A model generated the notes under the pieces. It worked only from the letters and a program-made list of their open reading frames with translations. It had not been told where the DNA came from and did not search any database. Of a stretch of DNA of 64,000 nt, positions 9,484 through 17,390 are shown in pieces (within the stretch, counting starts at the first letter, position 1; every line of letters starts with the position of its first letter). The translations under genes were made by a program, and so were the position numbers. The stretch is from DASWNP01 sp036399175 (GTDB lineage: Bacteria > Acidobacteriota > Blastocatellia > Pyrinomonadales > Pyrinomonadaceae): assembly GCA_036399175.1 (NCBI GenBank), contig DASWNP010000058.1:48272-112271 (forward strand). The letters run 5' to 3'.

Positions 9484-10491
9484 GTGTTTGACGAGATGCT
9501 GAGACTAATTCTTTCGAGGATGTGGCAGGGCGCGCTGGTGCTTCTGATTGTGTCGGCGCTGACGTTTGCGCTGCTGGCGGCTGCCGGGGGCGACGCCCTG
9601 ACGGCGCTGAGGAACGACCCTCTGGTGAAGGCTGAGACGGTCGAGCAGTTGCGCCGCGTCTACGGTCTGGATGAGCCGCTGCCCGTGCGTTACGCGCGCT
9701 GGCTCGGCAACGTGGCGCGGAGAGATTTGGGAGAGTCGTTCTTTTATCACGCGCCGGTATCGAAGATTCTCTGGCCGCGCCTTTTGAACACGCTGCTGCT
9801 GGCGGGCGTGGCGCTAGGTCTGGCTTCTGCCTTCTCGCTGGCGCTCGGCTCTTGGGCGGCGCGGCGGTCGGGCTCACTTGTAGACCGCCTGTGCGGCGCG
9901 CTCATTCTTCTCGCGGCCTCGACGCCGCGACTCGTCCTCGCACTCGCCGCGCTCGTCTTCGCCGCCCGGACATCTCTGTTCAGCGCGGGCGCGGGAGCAT
10001 CCGTCGCATCGAGCGGCGGCGCGGCGCGTGTGCTTCTGCCCGCTCTGGTGCTGGCCGTGCCGCTCGTCGCGCTCTTTCTGGCGCAGACGCGCGAGGGTGT
10101 GGGCGCGGCGCTTCGTGAAGACTTCGTCAGGGTGGCACGCGCTAAAGGTTTGCCTGAGAGAGTCGTCGTGCTGCGTCATGCGATGCGCGCCGCGCTCAAT
10201 CCTTTAATCACCATCTTCGGCTATTCACTCGGCTACACCATCAGCGGCTCGGTCATCGTCGAGACGGTGCTCGGCTGGCCTGGCCTGGGACACCTGAGCG
10301 TCGTGGCCGTGCGCAGCCGCGACGTGCCGCTTTTGATGGGAGTGGTGCTCACGACCGCCACCGCCGTTCTTCTGGGAAACCTTCTGGCCGACATCCTCCT
10401 GCGCGCCAACGACCCGCGCCTCAGAGACGACGAACAGAGACCCCCGGCGCTCGTCTCAAGCTTGCGCGCCGCGAACACTCCCAACGTATGA
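9484..10491 (+). CDS. Opp/Dpp-type ABC permease, OppB-like
   Basis: Inner-membrane subunit of a peptide-type ABC importer, 335 aa. GTG 9484 gives MFDEMLRLILSRM; ATG 9496 is also possible. Hallmarks: N-terminal helix, periplasmic segment with RRVYGLDEPLPVRYARWL, the EAA-type coupling loop (LREDFVRVARAKGLPERVVVLRHAMRAALNPLITIFGYSLGYTISGSVIVETV), and about six transmembrane helices. Its stop overlaps the next gene's start (ATGA), so the two permeases are translationally coupled. The ATP-binding subunits are not in this window. Confidence 0.9.
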   Translation: MFDEMLRLILSRMWQGALVLLIVSALTFALLAAAGGDALTALRNDPLVKAETVEQLRRVYGLDEPLPVRYARWLGNVARRDLGESFFYHAPVSKILWPRLLNTLLLAGVALGLASAFSLALGSWAARRSGSLVDRLCGALILLAASTPRLVLALAALVFAARTSLFSAGAGASVASSGGAARVLLPALVLAVPLVALFLAQTREGVGAALREDFVRVARAKGLPERVVVLRHAMRAALNPLITIFGYSLGYTISGSVIVETVLGWPGLGHLSVVAVRSRDVPLLMGVVLTTATAVLLGNLLADILLRANDPRLRDDEQRPPALVSSLRAANTPNV

Positions 10492-11744
10492 CCGCGACGA
10501 ACGAAGAGGCGCACGCGCCGCGCGAAGCTCAGGCCGACTCGAACGGAGGCGAGCCGGAGCGATTCTCTCTTTCGCCTGAAGGAGATGAGACGCGCCACGG
10601 CGGCGGGAGAATAAGTCGCACGCTCACCTCTGCGCGCAGGCGCGGAAGACTCACGCTGGGCTTCGCTCTCATCATTCTTTTCTACAGCGTCGCCGTCTTC
10701 GCGGACTTTCTCGCGCCCGAGGAATATCGAGCGCAGTCGCGGCGCGAGCCTTCCGCGCCGCCGAGCGTGATTCGTTTTCGTGATGCGCGGGGGCGCACGA
10801 CGTTGCGTCCGCACCTCTACGCGCGCCGTCTCGTAGACCCTTTGCAGCGCCGCTACGCGGTCGAGACGGAGCGCGCCTACCCGCTCGCCCTCTTCACGCG
10901 CGGCTACGGCTACAAGCTCTTCGGACTGCTCCCGACCGACCTACACCTCTTCGGCGTCGCGCCCCATGCGAACGATGCGACGACGAACCAAACGACCGAC
11001 CCGAGCCTTTCTCACCGAACGACCGGAGCGACGAGCACGCGCCTCCCTCGACTGCACCTGCTCGGCACGGACGCCCTCGGGCGCGACCGCTTCTCGCGCC
11101 TCCTGATGGCTTCGCGCTTCTCGCTCGTCGTCGGCCCTCTGGGGACGCTTCTGGCCTGCGCGCTCGGCGTCTTCCTCGGCTGTCTGGCCGGTTACATGGG
11201 TCGGACGCTCGACGCTTTGTTGATGCGCGTGGCCGACACGATGATGGCGCTGCCCGCTCTGGTCTTGATTCTGGCGGCGCGTGCGGCCTTTCCTCTGGAG
11301 CTGCCGCCGGTGCGCGCAGGCGTGCTGCTCGTCACGATTTTCGCGCTCGTCGGTTGGGCTGAGATGGCACGCCTCGCGCGCGGCCTCGTGCTCTCTTTGC
11401 GCAGGCGCGAGTTCGTGCAGGCGGCGGTGGCGCTCGGCCTCTCCGAGTGGCGCGTGCTCTTCCGTCACATCCTGCCCAACGCGGCGCGCACACTCGTCGT
11501 GCAGGCGACGCTCATGCTGCCCGCCTTCCTGCTCGCCGAGACTTCCCTCTCCTTTCTCGGCGTCGGCCTTCAGGAGCCCGAGCCGAGCTGGGGCAACATG
11601 CTCGCCGAAGCCAGCGACATCAACCTTCTCCAACGCGGCCACGCCCTCACCATGCTCACGCCCGCCCTCGCCATTTTCCTCTTCGTCCTCGGCGTCCGCC
11701 TCGTCGGCGACGGCCTGCGAAACGATAAAAACCAGCGATTTTAA
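10488..11744 (+). CDS. Opp/Dpp-type ABC permease, OppC-like with extended periplasmic insert
   Basis: Second permease subunit, 418 aa, overlapping the OppB-like gene by 4 nt. After the first transmembrane helix there is a long insert of about 120 residues (FLAPEEYRAQS... to PRLHLLGTDALGRDRFSRL), as in YejE-like OppC proteins. The TDALGRDRFSRLL motif and the EAA loop (RREFVQAAVALGLSEWRVLFRHILPNAARTLVVQATLMLPAFLLAETSLSFLGVGL) are clear. About 60 residues at the N-terminus are polar and cytoplasmic. The extended insert is typical of permeases for larger peptides or modified peptides, but the substrate is unknown. Confidence 0.92.
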   Translation: MTATNEEAHAPREAQADSNGGEPERFSLSPEGDETRHGGGRISRTLTSARRRGRLTLGFALIILFYSVAVFADFLAPEEYRAQSRREPSAPPSVIRFRDARGRTTLRPHLYARRLVDPLQRRYAVETERAYPLALFTRGYGYKLFGLLPTDLHLFGVAPHANDATTNQTTDPSLSHRTTGATSTRLPRLHLLGTDALGRDRFSRLLMASRFSLVVGPLGTLLACALGVFLGCLAGYMGRTLDALLMRVADTMMALPALVLILAARAAFPLELPPVRAGVLLVTIFALVGWAEMARLARGLVLSLRRREFVQAAVALGLSEWRVLFRHILPNAARTLVVQATLMLPAFLLAETSLSFLGVGLQEPEPSWGNMLAEASDINLLQRGHALTMLTPALAIFLFVLGVRLVGDGLRNDKNQRF

Positions 11745-12374
11745 GCTGAAAGCGCCCTCGCACGAAATCTGTTCCAGAGCACGAGCTAGATGTTTAGCCG
11801 TCGGGCTAAAACCTTTAGCTGACCTGCTAATTTATTTAACTCCTGTGCTAAGACGTTTAGCGCGTGTGCAAATGTTATTTACACGCATGTAAATGCCTTT
11901 CGCTCGCGTGCGAATACTGTTGACAGGTGTGTAAATACTTCTGTGACGCTTGTAAATCGTATTGTTATGGCTGTTAAGACTATTTACACGGCTCACAATG
12001 CAATTTGGAGGCGTGTAAATAGCATGCGCTGGTCTGACAACGATGAAAGGCGAGTTGTTTGCGGACTGTTTACGCCGAATAGCGTCCTCTTCATCCACTT
12101 TTCCGCCTGAGCACGTCCGATTTCTCACTGCGCCTCACTGTTCAATCCTTCGCGGTCGCCTCTCAAGTTTTCCTCAAGTCTTCTTAAGTTGTTGAAAGGC
12201 TGCGACTTTCGGGTCGCCCCCGGCGACTTGAATTTTTCCTGCCGGGGCTCAAGTTTTTCTCAAACCCGTTTGGCTATTGTGTGGGCGTTCGTTGATGAGA
12301 GCGCGTTTGACCCGAACCGGGACGCGCCGGAACTTTAAAACTTGAGACAGATTGAGAAGGAGACTACCCCGAAG
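11745..12374. other. intergenic region with repeat array and structured leader
   Basis: About 630 bp without a convincing gene. It holds the 21-bp array (separate entry), then unassigned sequence. From about 12170 there is a leader with repeated CTCAAGT/TTAAGTT words, a small hairpin GCGAC-TTTCGG-GTCGC (12202-12217), and a CCCCGGC/GCCGGGG pair (12218-12224 with 12241-12247) enclosing an A+T-rich loop. These precede the second protease and may be its promoter/leader. A minus-strand open frame (GTG 12128 to 11832) reads through the array and is discussed under findings. Confidence 0.6.
11793..12024. repeat. degenerate 21-bp tandem array, about 11 units, with internal dyads
   Basis: Units begin at 11793, 11814, 11835, 11856, about 11878, 11898, 11919, 11940, 11961, about 11983 and 12004, so the period is 21 bp with two +/-1 slips. 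A weaker unit at 11772 may extend it. The shape is TTTAnC, six variable bases, GnTAAA, then about three bases. Several units are self-complementary with different arm sequences: TTTAGC/GCTAAA, TTTACA/TGTAAA, TTCGC/GCGAA. The tract is A+T-rich against its surroundings. Confidence 0.8.
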
Positions 12375-14963
12375 ATGTTTAGAAGAATCTCTGCCAACTT
12401 TTTCATGGCCTTGCTTCTTTGCCTCGCAATTACTACCGCCGCCTCCGCCGCCACCATCGGCCCCGGCCTCCAGTCGAAACTAAATTCCCTGGCCGACGCG
12501 CAGAGCGTCGGGCTCGTCATCGTCACTTTCAACACCGAGGGCGGACTCAACGAGTCGCACCTCGACATCGTGCGCCGCCTCGGCATCACGCGCGGCATCA
12601 CCCTTAACACGCTCGGCATGATGGCCGTCCCGGCCACCGCCGGACAGGTCAGAGCACTCGCCTCGAACAGCGCGGTGCGCTCCGTTTGGGAGAACGAGCG
12701 TCTGAGCTATTACGATTTTGAAGCGCGGACGATGGCGGGCGTCGAGCGCGTGCGCGAAGACGGCGCTTTCCAGAAGTTGAACAACAACCTGCCCGTCGAT
12801 GGCTCAGGCGACTTCTCCGTCGTCATCAACGATAGCGGCATCGACGCCACGCACCCCGACCTCGAATTCGGCAAGCGCGTTATTCAGAACGTGCAGGTGC
12901 TCGTCGATAGCGACACGGGCACGACCTGCACGGAAGAGACGGGCTGCATCATCGGACAGGGCTTCACGCCTCTGACCGTCGTCGAGAACATCCCCGACAC
13001 CGACCTCAACGTCGGACACGGAACGCACTGCGCCGGCATCCTCGGCGGCTCCGGCAAACAGTCGAGCGGCAGGTATGAAGGCGTCGCTCCCGGCGCGAAG
13101 ATTATCGGCACGGGCTCGGGCGCGGTGCTCTTCGTCCTGAGCGCGCTCGGCGGCTACGAGTGGGCGCTCACCAGCCAGTCGCTCTACAAGATTCGAGTCA
13201 TCTCGAACTCCTACGGTAGCAACGGCCCCTACAACCCGGACAACCCGCTCGTCGTCGCCACCTACAAGGCTTACAAGCGCAACATCACGTCGGTCTTCGC
13301 CGCAGGCAATTCCGGCCCCGGCAAGGATTCGCACAACCGTTACTCGAAAGCTCCCTGGATTATCTCGGTCGGCGCGGGCACGAAAGAAGGCGGGCTCGCC
13401 ACCTTCTCTTCGCGCGGCACGCCGAAGGACGAGCGTCTCTCCAATAACGACCCGCTCGACGACCTCGACGCTCCGACGCTCGTCGCGCCCGGCACCGGCC
13501 GCGAGTTCGAGCGCAACGCCTCGAAGCTCAGCGCCGCCTACGTCTCTGCCCGCTCGAAGACCAACATGTTCTCGAACGGCCTCGACGCCGACGCGGAGCT
13601 GCCCCTCGGGATGATTCCCTTCTACACGCAGATTAGCGGCACTTCGATGTCTACGCCCTTCGTCGCGGGCGTTATCGCCCTGATGCTCGACGCCGACCCG
13701 TCGCTCACGCCCGACGAAATCAAACAGATTCTCATGCAGACGGCCTCGCGCATGCCGGGCTACGACGAGTGGGAAGTCGGCGCGGGCTACGTCAACGTCC
13801 ACGCCGCCGTCGATAAAGTCTTCAATCGCTCGAAGAAATACGACAGCAACTTCCAGCACAGCTACAACGCCGAATTCACCACCTCCATCGCCGGGCAGGA
13901 ATCTTTCCGCATCGACTACAGCCCGGCTGGTCTTCCCGGCCCCGGCTCGCAGAACGCGCGCTACCTGACGGTCGCCTCCGGCATCAACGTCCTCGACGTT
14001 TTCGCACGCTTCGACAACGCGCTCAACACCGGCGACGGAAACTCCATCGGCCTCGTCCTGACCGACCCGAAGGGCACGAAATATACATCCGGCATCGCGC
14101 TTCCCGTGCTCGACGGCACGACCCGCCAGATTCTCGTCAAGAATCCGGAGCCCGGCCAGTGGCTCCTCGAAGTTCGCGGCGTGCGCGGTCTGGCCGCCGT
14201 GCCGAACGTCAGCCTGCCCACTTCGGGCGCGGCTGCTCCCGGCCCCGTCGATTTCAAAGTCATCCAGAAGGTCTACAACCTCGCGCCCATCGCCGACATA
14301 CAGGGTCACGCGGCGCAGACGCAGATAGAGGCCGCTCTCAAGAACCGGCAGATAGACACGCTCTCTGACGGCCTCTTCCATCCCGAATCGAGCGTCACAC
14401 GCGAAGACCTCGCGCGACTGCTCTTCTTCAACACGGCGCTTCGCCAGACCATCGGCACGTCCGCACGCTTCACGGATGTCTCGGCCGACCTCGCCCCGAT
14501 TGCCGAAGCCGTCACCGCGAAAGGCTCGACCATGCGCGACTTCTACACGGCTGACCATCCGCAGGCGGTCGGCGGCATGATGAGCGCGACGGGCTCGACC
14601 TTCAATCCTTCGGGCGTCGCCAAGCGGCTCGACATCGCCGTCGCGCTCGTCCGCGCGCTCGGCTACGACAACGAGGCGCGCTCGATGGTCTCGGCTGCGG
14701 GCTACACCGTCACCGTCCTGAACAAGAACGACGGCAAGCGCTACCCGCTCGCCGACAACAGCGAGATTCCTCTCTCGCTTCGCGGCTACGTGCAAATCGC
14801 GCTCGACAAGGAGCTGCTGCAAGCCTTCTACACGACGGAGCAGGGTCAGTTCGACCTCTACCCGACGCTCAAGGCTCGCGTCCGCCCCAGCGATGCGATG
14901 ACGCGCGCCTACATGGCCTACGCGCTCGACAACTTCCGCAAGCGATTCGTCGCAAACGAATAA
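12375..14963 (+). CDS. secreted S8 peptidase with SLH-like C-terminus
   Basis: 862-aa subtilase. ATG 12375 is chosen over an upstream in-frame TTG (12342) because GAAGGAG lies about 11 nt before it and the signal peptide MFRRISANFFMALLLCLAITTAASA follows directly. An inhibitor-like propeptide (VGLVIVTFNTEGGLNESHLDIVRRLGI) precedes the catalytic domain with Asp153 (NDSGIDATHPDL), His215 (VGHGTHCAG) and Ser424 (SGTSMSTPF), all intact. A beta-rich region about residues 500-640 is followed by SLH-like repeats (LFHPESSVTREDLARLLFF, FNPSGVAKRLDIAVALVRALG, VRPSDAMTRAYMAYAL). Same overall plan as the protease at 3625 but without the FTGxDG tract. Probably a surface-anchored protease. Confidence 0.92.
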   Translation: MFRRISANFFMALLLCLAITTAASAATIGPGLQSKLNSLADAQSVGLVIVTFNTEGGLNESHLDIVRRLGITRGITLNTLGMMAVPATAGQVRALASNSAVRSVWENERLSYYDFEARTMAGVERVREDGAFQKLNNNLPVDGSGDFSVVINDSGIDATHPDLEFGKRVIQNVQVLVDSDTGTTCTEETGCIIGQGFTPLTVVENIPDTDLNVGHGTHCAGILGGSGKQSSGRYEGVAPGAKIIGTGSGAVLFVLSALGGYEWALTSQSLYKIRVISNSYGSNGPYNPDNPLVVATYKAYKRNITSVFAAGNSGPGKDSHNRYSKAPWIISVGAGTKEGGLATFSSRGTPKDERLSNNDPLDDLDAPTLVAPGTGREFERNASKLSAAYVSARSKTNMFSNGLDADAELPLGMIPFYTQISGTSMSTPFVAGVIALMLDADPSLTPDEIKQILMQTASRMPGYDEWEVGAGYVNVHAAVDKVFNRSKKYDSNFQHSYNAEFTTSIAGQESFRIDYSPAGLPGPGSQNARYLTVASGINVLDVFARFDNALNTGDGNSIGLVLTDPKGTKYTSGIALPVLDGTTRQILVKNPEPGQWLLEVRGVRGLAAVPNVSLPTSGAAAPGPVDFKVIQKVYNLAPIADIQGHAAQTQIEAALKNRQIDTLSDGLFHPESSVTREDLARLLFFNTALRQTIGTSARFTDVSADLAPIAEAVTAKGSTMRDFYTADHPQAVGGMMSATGSTFNPSGVAKRLDIAVALVRALGYDNEARSMVSAAGYTVTVLNKNDGKRYPLADNSEIPLSLRGYVQIALDKELLQAFYTTEQGQFDLYPTLKARVRPSDAMTRAYMAYALDNFRKRFVANE

Positions 14964-15027
14964 GCTTCAAGGTATCTCTCGCTCGCGTCGAGCGTTGTCG
15001 GGGCGTTAGGCGCAGCGGGCGATGAAA

Positions 15028-15074
15028 GGTTCGGGGAGCAGCTTGCCAGGCAGAGACGAGCTGCTCCCCGAACC
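15028..15074 (+). terminator. strong hairpin after the second protease
   Basis: Perfect 15-bp stem (GGTTCGGGGAGCAGC / GCTGCTCCCCGAACC) with a 17-nt loop, 65 bp after the stop codon. No T-tract follows, so it may act as a factor-dependent terminator or a 3'-end stabiliser. Confidence 0.55.
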
Positions 15075-15101
15075 GAAAACGATTCAAACAGGGATAGAGG
15101 C

Positions 15102-15190
15102 AAATGATGAATGATGAATGCGGAATGATGAATTGAAAACCAAAGGTTTCTGCTTTTCATTCCGCATTCATCATTCCTAATTCATCATTT
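15102..15190. repeat. tandem-repeat hairpin, family F (ATGATGA/GATGAATGC)
   Basis: The left arm is built from ATGATGAATG-type words and the right arm from ATTCATCATT-type words, around a short loop. It forms an imperfect stem of about 33 bp between two protease genes. Confidence 0.75.
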
Positions 15191-15254
15191 CTGTTCATCC
15201 CTGTTAATTTCTTGAGTTTTGTTAAGCGCTCTTAATACAAAGGAAAAGACGGCA

Positions 15255-17237
15255 ATGAAAAAGACTCTCACCGCCATCTCGATATTCATCTTCGCGCTCA
15301 TGTTCCAGACGCAAAGCAGCGAAGCCGCGCGCTCGGTCGATAAGCTTCTCGACAAACAGATTGCCGCCGCGCCGCTCGCTTTGACGCCCGTCGTCATCAC
15401 CTACGACCATCAGCCGACCGAGGCCGACCTCGCCGGCTTGCGCACGCTCGGCATCACCAGAGGCGTCGTCCTCGACCAACTGCCGATGGTTCTCACGACC
15501 GTCAACAAATTGCAGTTCGATTCTCTCAAGCGCCGCACGGGCATCGTCTCGCTCTACGCCAATCGCACCTACAAGCTCTCGGGCGAGAAGTATCGCAACT
15601 TCATCGGCCAGACGGCCTTGCAGGAAGACGCCGAGACGACGCGGCGAAACGGTGGGTTTCCCGTCGATGGCGGCGGCATCGGCGTCGCCTACGTCGATAC
15701 AGGCATCGACGCCACGCACCCTGACATGCAGCTTGGCCGCAACGTCGTCGGCAACGTCTTCTTCCCGATGGCCGAGACGCCGCTCAACTGGAATCCCGAT
15801 TTCATGCCGGCCATCTACGTCGAAGACCAGCCTCTCTCCGACGTTCAGGGCGGGCACGGCACCTTCGGCGCGGGCGTCACGGCCGGCACGGGTCAGGCTT
15901 CGAGCGGGCGCTACGCGGGCATCGCGCCGGGCGCGAAACTGGTCGGCCTCGTCGCCGGAAACGACTACGGCCTGACCGAGTTCGCCATCCTGCAAGCCTT
16001 CAACTACACCCTCGCCAATCAGGCCAGATACAACATCCGCGTCTGCAACAACTCCTGGGGCACGACGCTCGCCGAAGCGCCCTACGACGCGCTCTCGCCC
16101 ATCAACGTCGCCACGCGCCGCATGTACGACCGCAACATCACGGTCGTCTTCGCCGCCGGTAACGACGGCGACGCGCCCGACATGATTAACCCCTACTCGG
16201 TCGCGCCCTGGGTCATCTCCGTCGCGGCAGGCGAGAAGGAACTCTACGGCACGCCCGCCAGCTTCTCTTCGCGCGGCAACGACAACGGGACGGGAACGGA
16301 TGTCGCCGGAATGCCCGCCGACCCCAACGCCCTGCCCAACCTGCGCCCCGACATCACCGGCTCGGGCGTCAACATCAAGAGCGTGCGCTCGAAGGGCCCC
16401 GGCCTGACGAACGCCGCCGGCACAGCGCCGATTATCGGCAACGATGCCACGACCATTCCGGCGTTGCTGCTGCCCTACTACACTACTTCGCAGGGCACGA
16501 GCTTTGCGACGCCGCAGGTCTCCGGCGTCATCGCCCTGATGCTGCAAGCCAATCCGAGCCTTAGACCCGCAGACGTTATCACCATCCTGCGTGAGACGGC
16601 GACGCCGATGCCTTATGAAGAGCGCGTCGTCGGCGCGGGCTACGTCGATGCGCACAACGCCGTGCGACGCGCCATGAGTCTTGCGCCCGTCGCTCATCCG
16701 GCCAACCTGATGCCGCCGCCGGGCACTCCCGAAATCGTCGATCCGGAGAACGACCACGGCGCGGGCACGCGCGGCGCGCAGGACATACGCACCGTCGATT
16801 TCAAATACGTCCCCGGCGCTGACGCCGACAACAGCTTCCTCGTCTACACGCTCACGCTCGGCGACGCCGCCTCTCGTCTCCCGAACGACCAGTGGACGCT
16901 CAGCTCCAACTTCGGCGCGACCACCATCTACGTCGCCGCCAGAGTGGGCAACACGGGCGGGGTCACATATCAATACGGCACGATTGCGCCCGACCCCGAT
17001 ACCGGCGTCTCGACTCAGACGCGCATCGGCGTCCCTGAGTCCGGAGCAATAGAGGGCAACCAACTTATCATCCGTCTCTCAATCGCCAAGATAAATGAAG
17101 CGCTCGACCCCGACGGCGACATAGACGTGCGAGGCATGACCTCCACCGCCGCCGACGCCAAAGCTCAGGTCATCGTCGGCGTCCTCCTGCTCGCCGCCGA
17201 CACCGCGAGCGGCATGGACTTCAAGGTCGAGCCCTAA
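15255..17237 (+). CDS. secreted S8 peptidase, third copy
   Basis: 660-aa subtilase. ATG 15255 has AAAGGA about 11 nt upstream and gives the signal peptide MKKTLTAISIFIFALMFQTQSSEA. The propeptide-like part reads VVITYDHQPTEADLAGLRTLGITRGVVLDQLP, closely resembling the propeptide of the protease at 3625 (VIVYHRPVTEADIAHLQGLGV). Catalytic residues: Asp148 (VDTGIDATHPD), His201 (GGHGTFGAG), Ser416 (GTSFATPQ). Unlike its neighbours it has no SLH-like C-terminus; the last 150 residues form a beta-rich domain ending GMDFKVEP, so it may be released rather than anchored. The three proteases probably arose by local duplication and divergence. Confidence 0.92.
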   Translation: MKKTLTAISIFIFALMFQTQSSEAARSVDKLLDKQIAAAPLALTPVVITYDHQPTEADLAGLRTLGITRGVVLDQLPMVLTTVNKLQFDSLKRRTGIVSLYANRTYKLSGEKYRNFIGQTALQEDAETTRRNGGFPVDGGGIGVAYVDTGIDATHPDMQLGRNVVGNVFFPMAETPLNWNPDFMPAIYVEDQPLSDVQGGHGTFGAGVTAGTGQASSGRYAGIAPGAKLVGLVAGNDYGLTEFAILQAFNYTLANQARYNIRVCNNSWGTTLAEAPYDALSPINVATRRMYDRNITVVFAAGNDGDAPDMINPYSVAPWVISVAAGEKELYGTPASFSSRGNDNGTGTDVAGMPADPNALPNLRPDITGSGVNIKSVRSKGPGLTNAAGTAPIIGNDATTIPALLLPYYTTSQGTSFATPQVSGVIALMLQANPSLRPADVITILRETATPMPYEERVVGAGYVDAHNAVRRAMSLAPVAHPANLMPPPGTPEIVDPENDHGAGTRGAQDIRTVDFKYVPGADADNSFLVYTLTLGDAASRLPNDQWTLSSNFGATTIYVAARVGNTGGVTYQYGTIAPDPDTGVSTQTRIGVPESGAIEGNQLIIRLSIAKINEALDPDGDIDVRGMTSTAADAKAQVIVGVLLLAADTASGMDFKVEP

Positions 17238-17310
17238 AAAGCTCGCTCGACAAGCATCGCCGAGCGCTCTCGTGCCCTTTGGGGGAAGGCCGAAGTCGTC
17301 CGGCACAACA

Positions 17311-17360
17311 ACAGGTTCAGAGCGTGGCTCTTTGGGGGAGGAGCCGCACTCTGAACCTGT
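17311..17360. terminator. bidirectional hairpin between convergent genes
   Basis: ACAGGTTCAGAG pairs perfectly with CTCTGAACCTGT, with an inner GGCTC/GAGCC stem and a G-rich loop. It lies between the third protease and the convergent ABC-2 permease gene. Confidence 0.6.
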
Positions 17361-17390
17361 CGAGTTTGTCGTCAAACAGTTTTTAGAAAT

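Noticed and set aside
11793..12024. CRISPR array
   Set aside because: Units are contiguous 21-bp degenerate repeats with no unique spacers of constant length and no cas genes nearby.
12804..14822. 672-codon minus-strand frame opposite the second protease
   Set aside because: Antisense shadow of a well-supported S8 gene with low-complexity Arg/Val-rich product and no domain or ribosome-binding site.
15222..17063. 613-codon minus-strand frame opposite the third protease
   Set aside because: Same reasons: shadow of an S8 gene with an intact catalytic triad.
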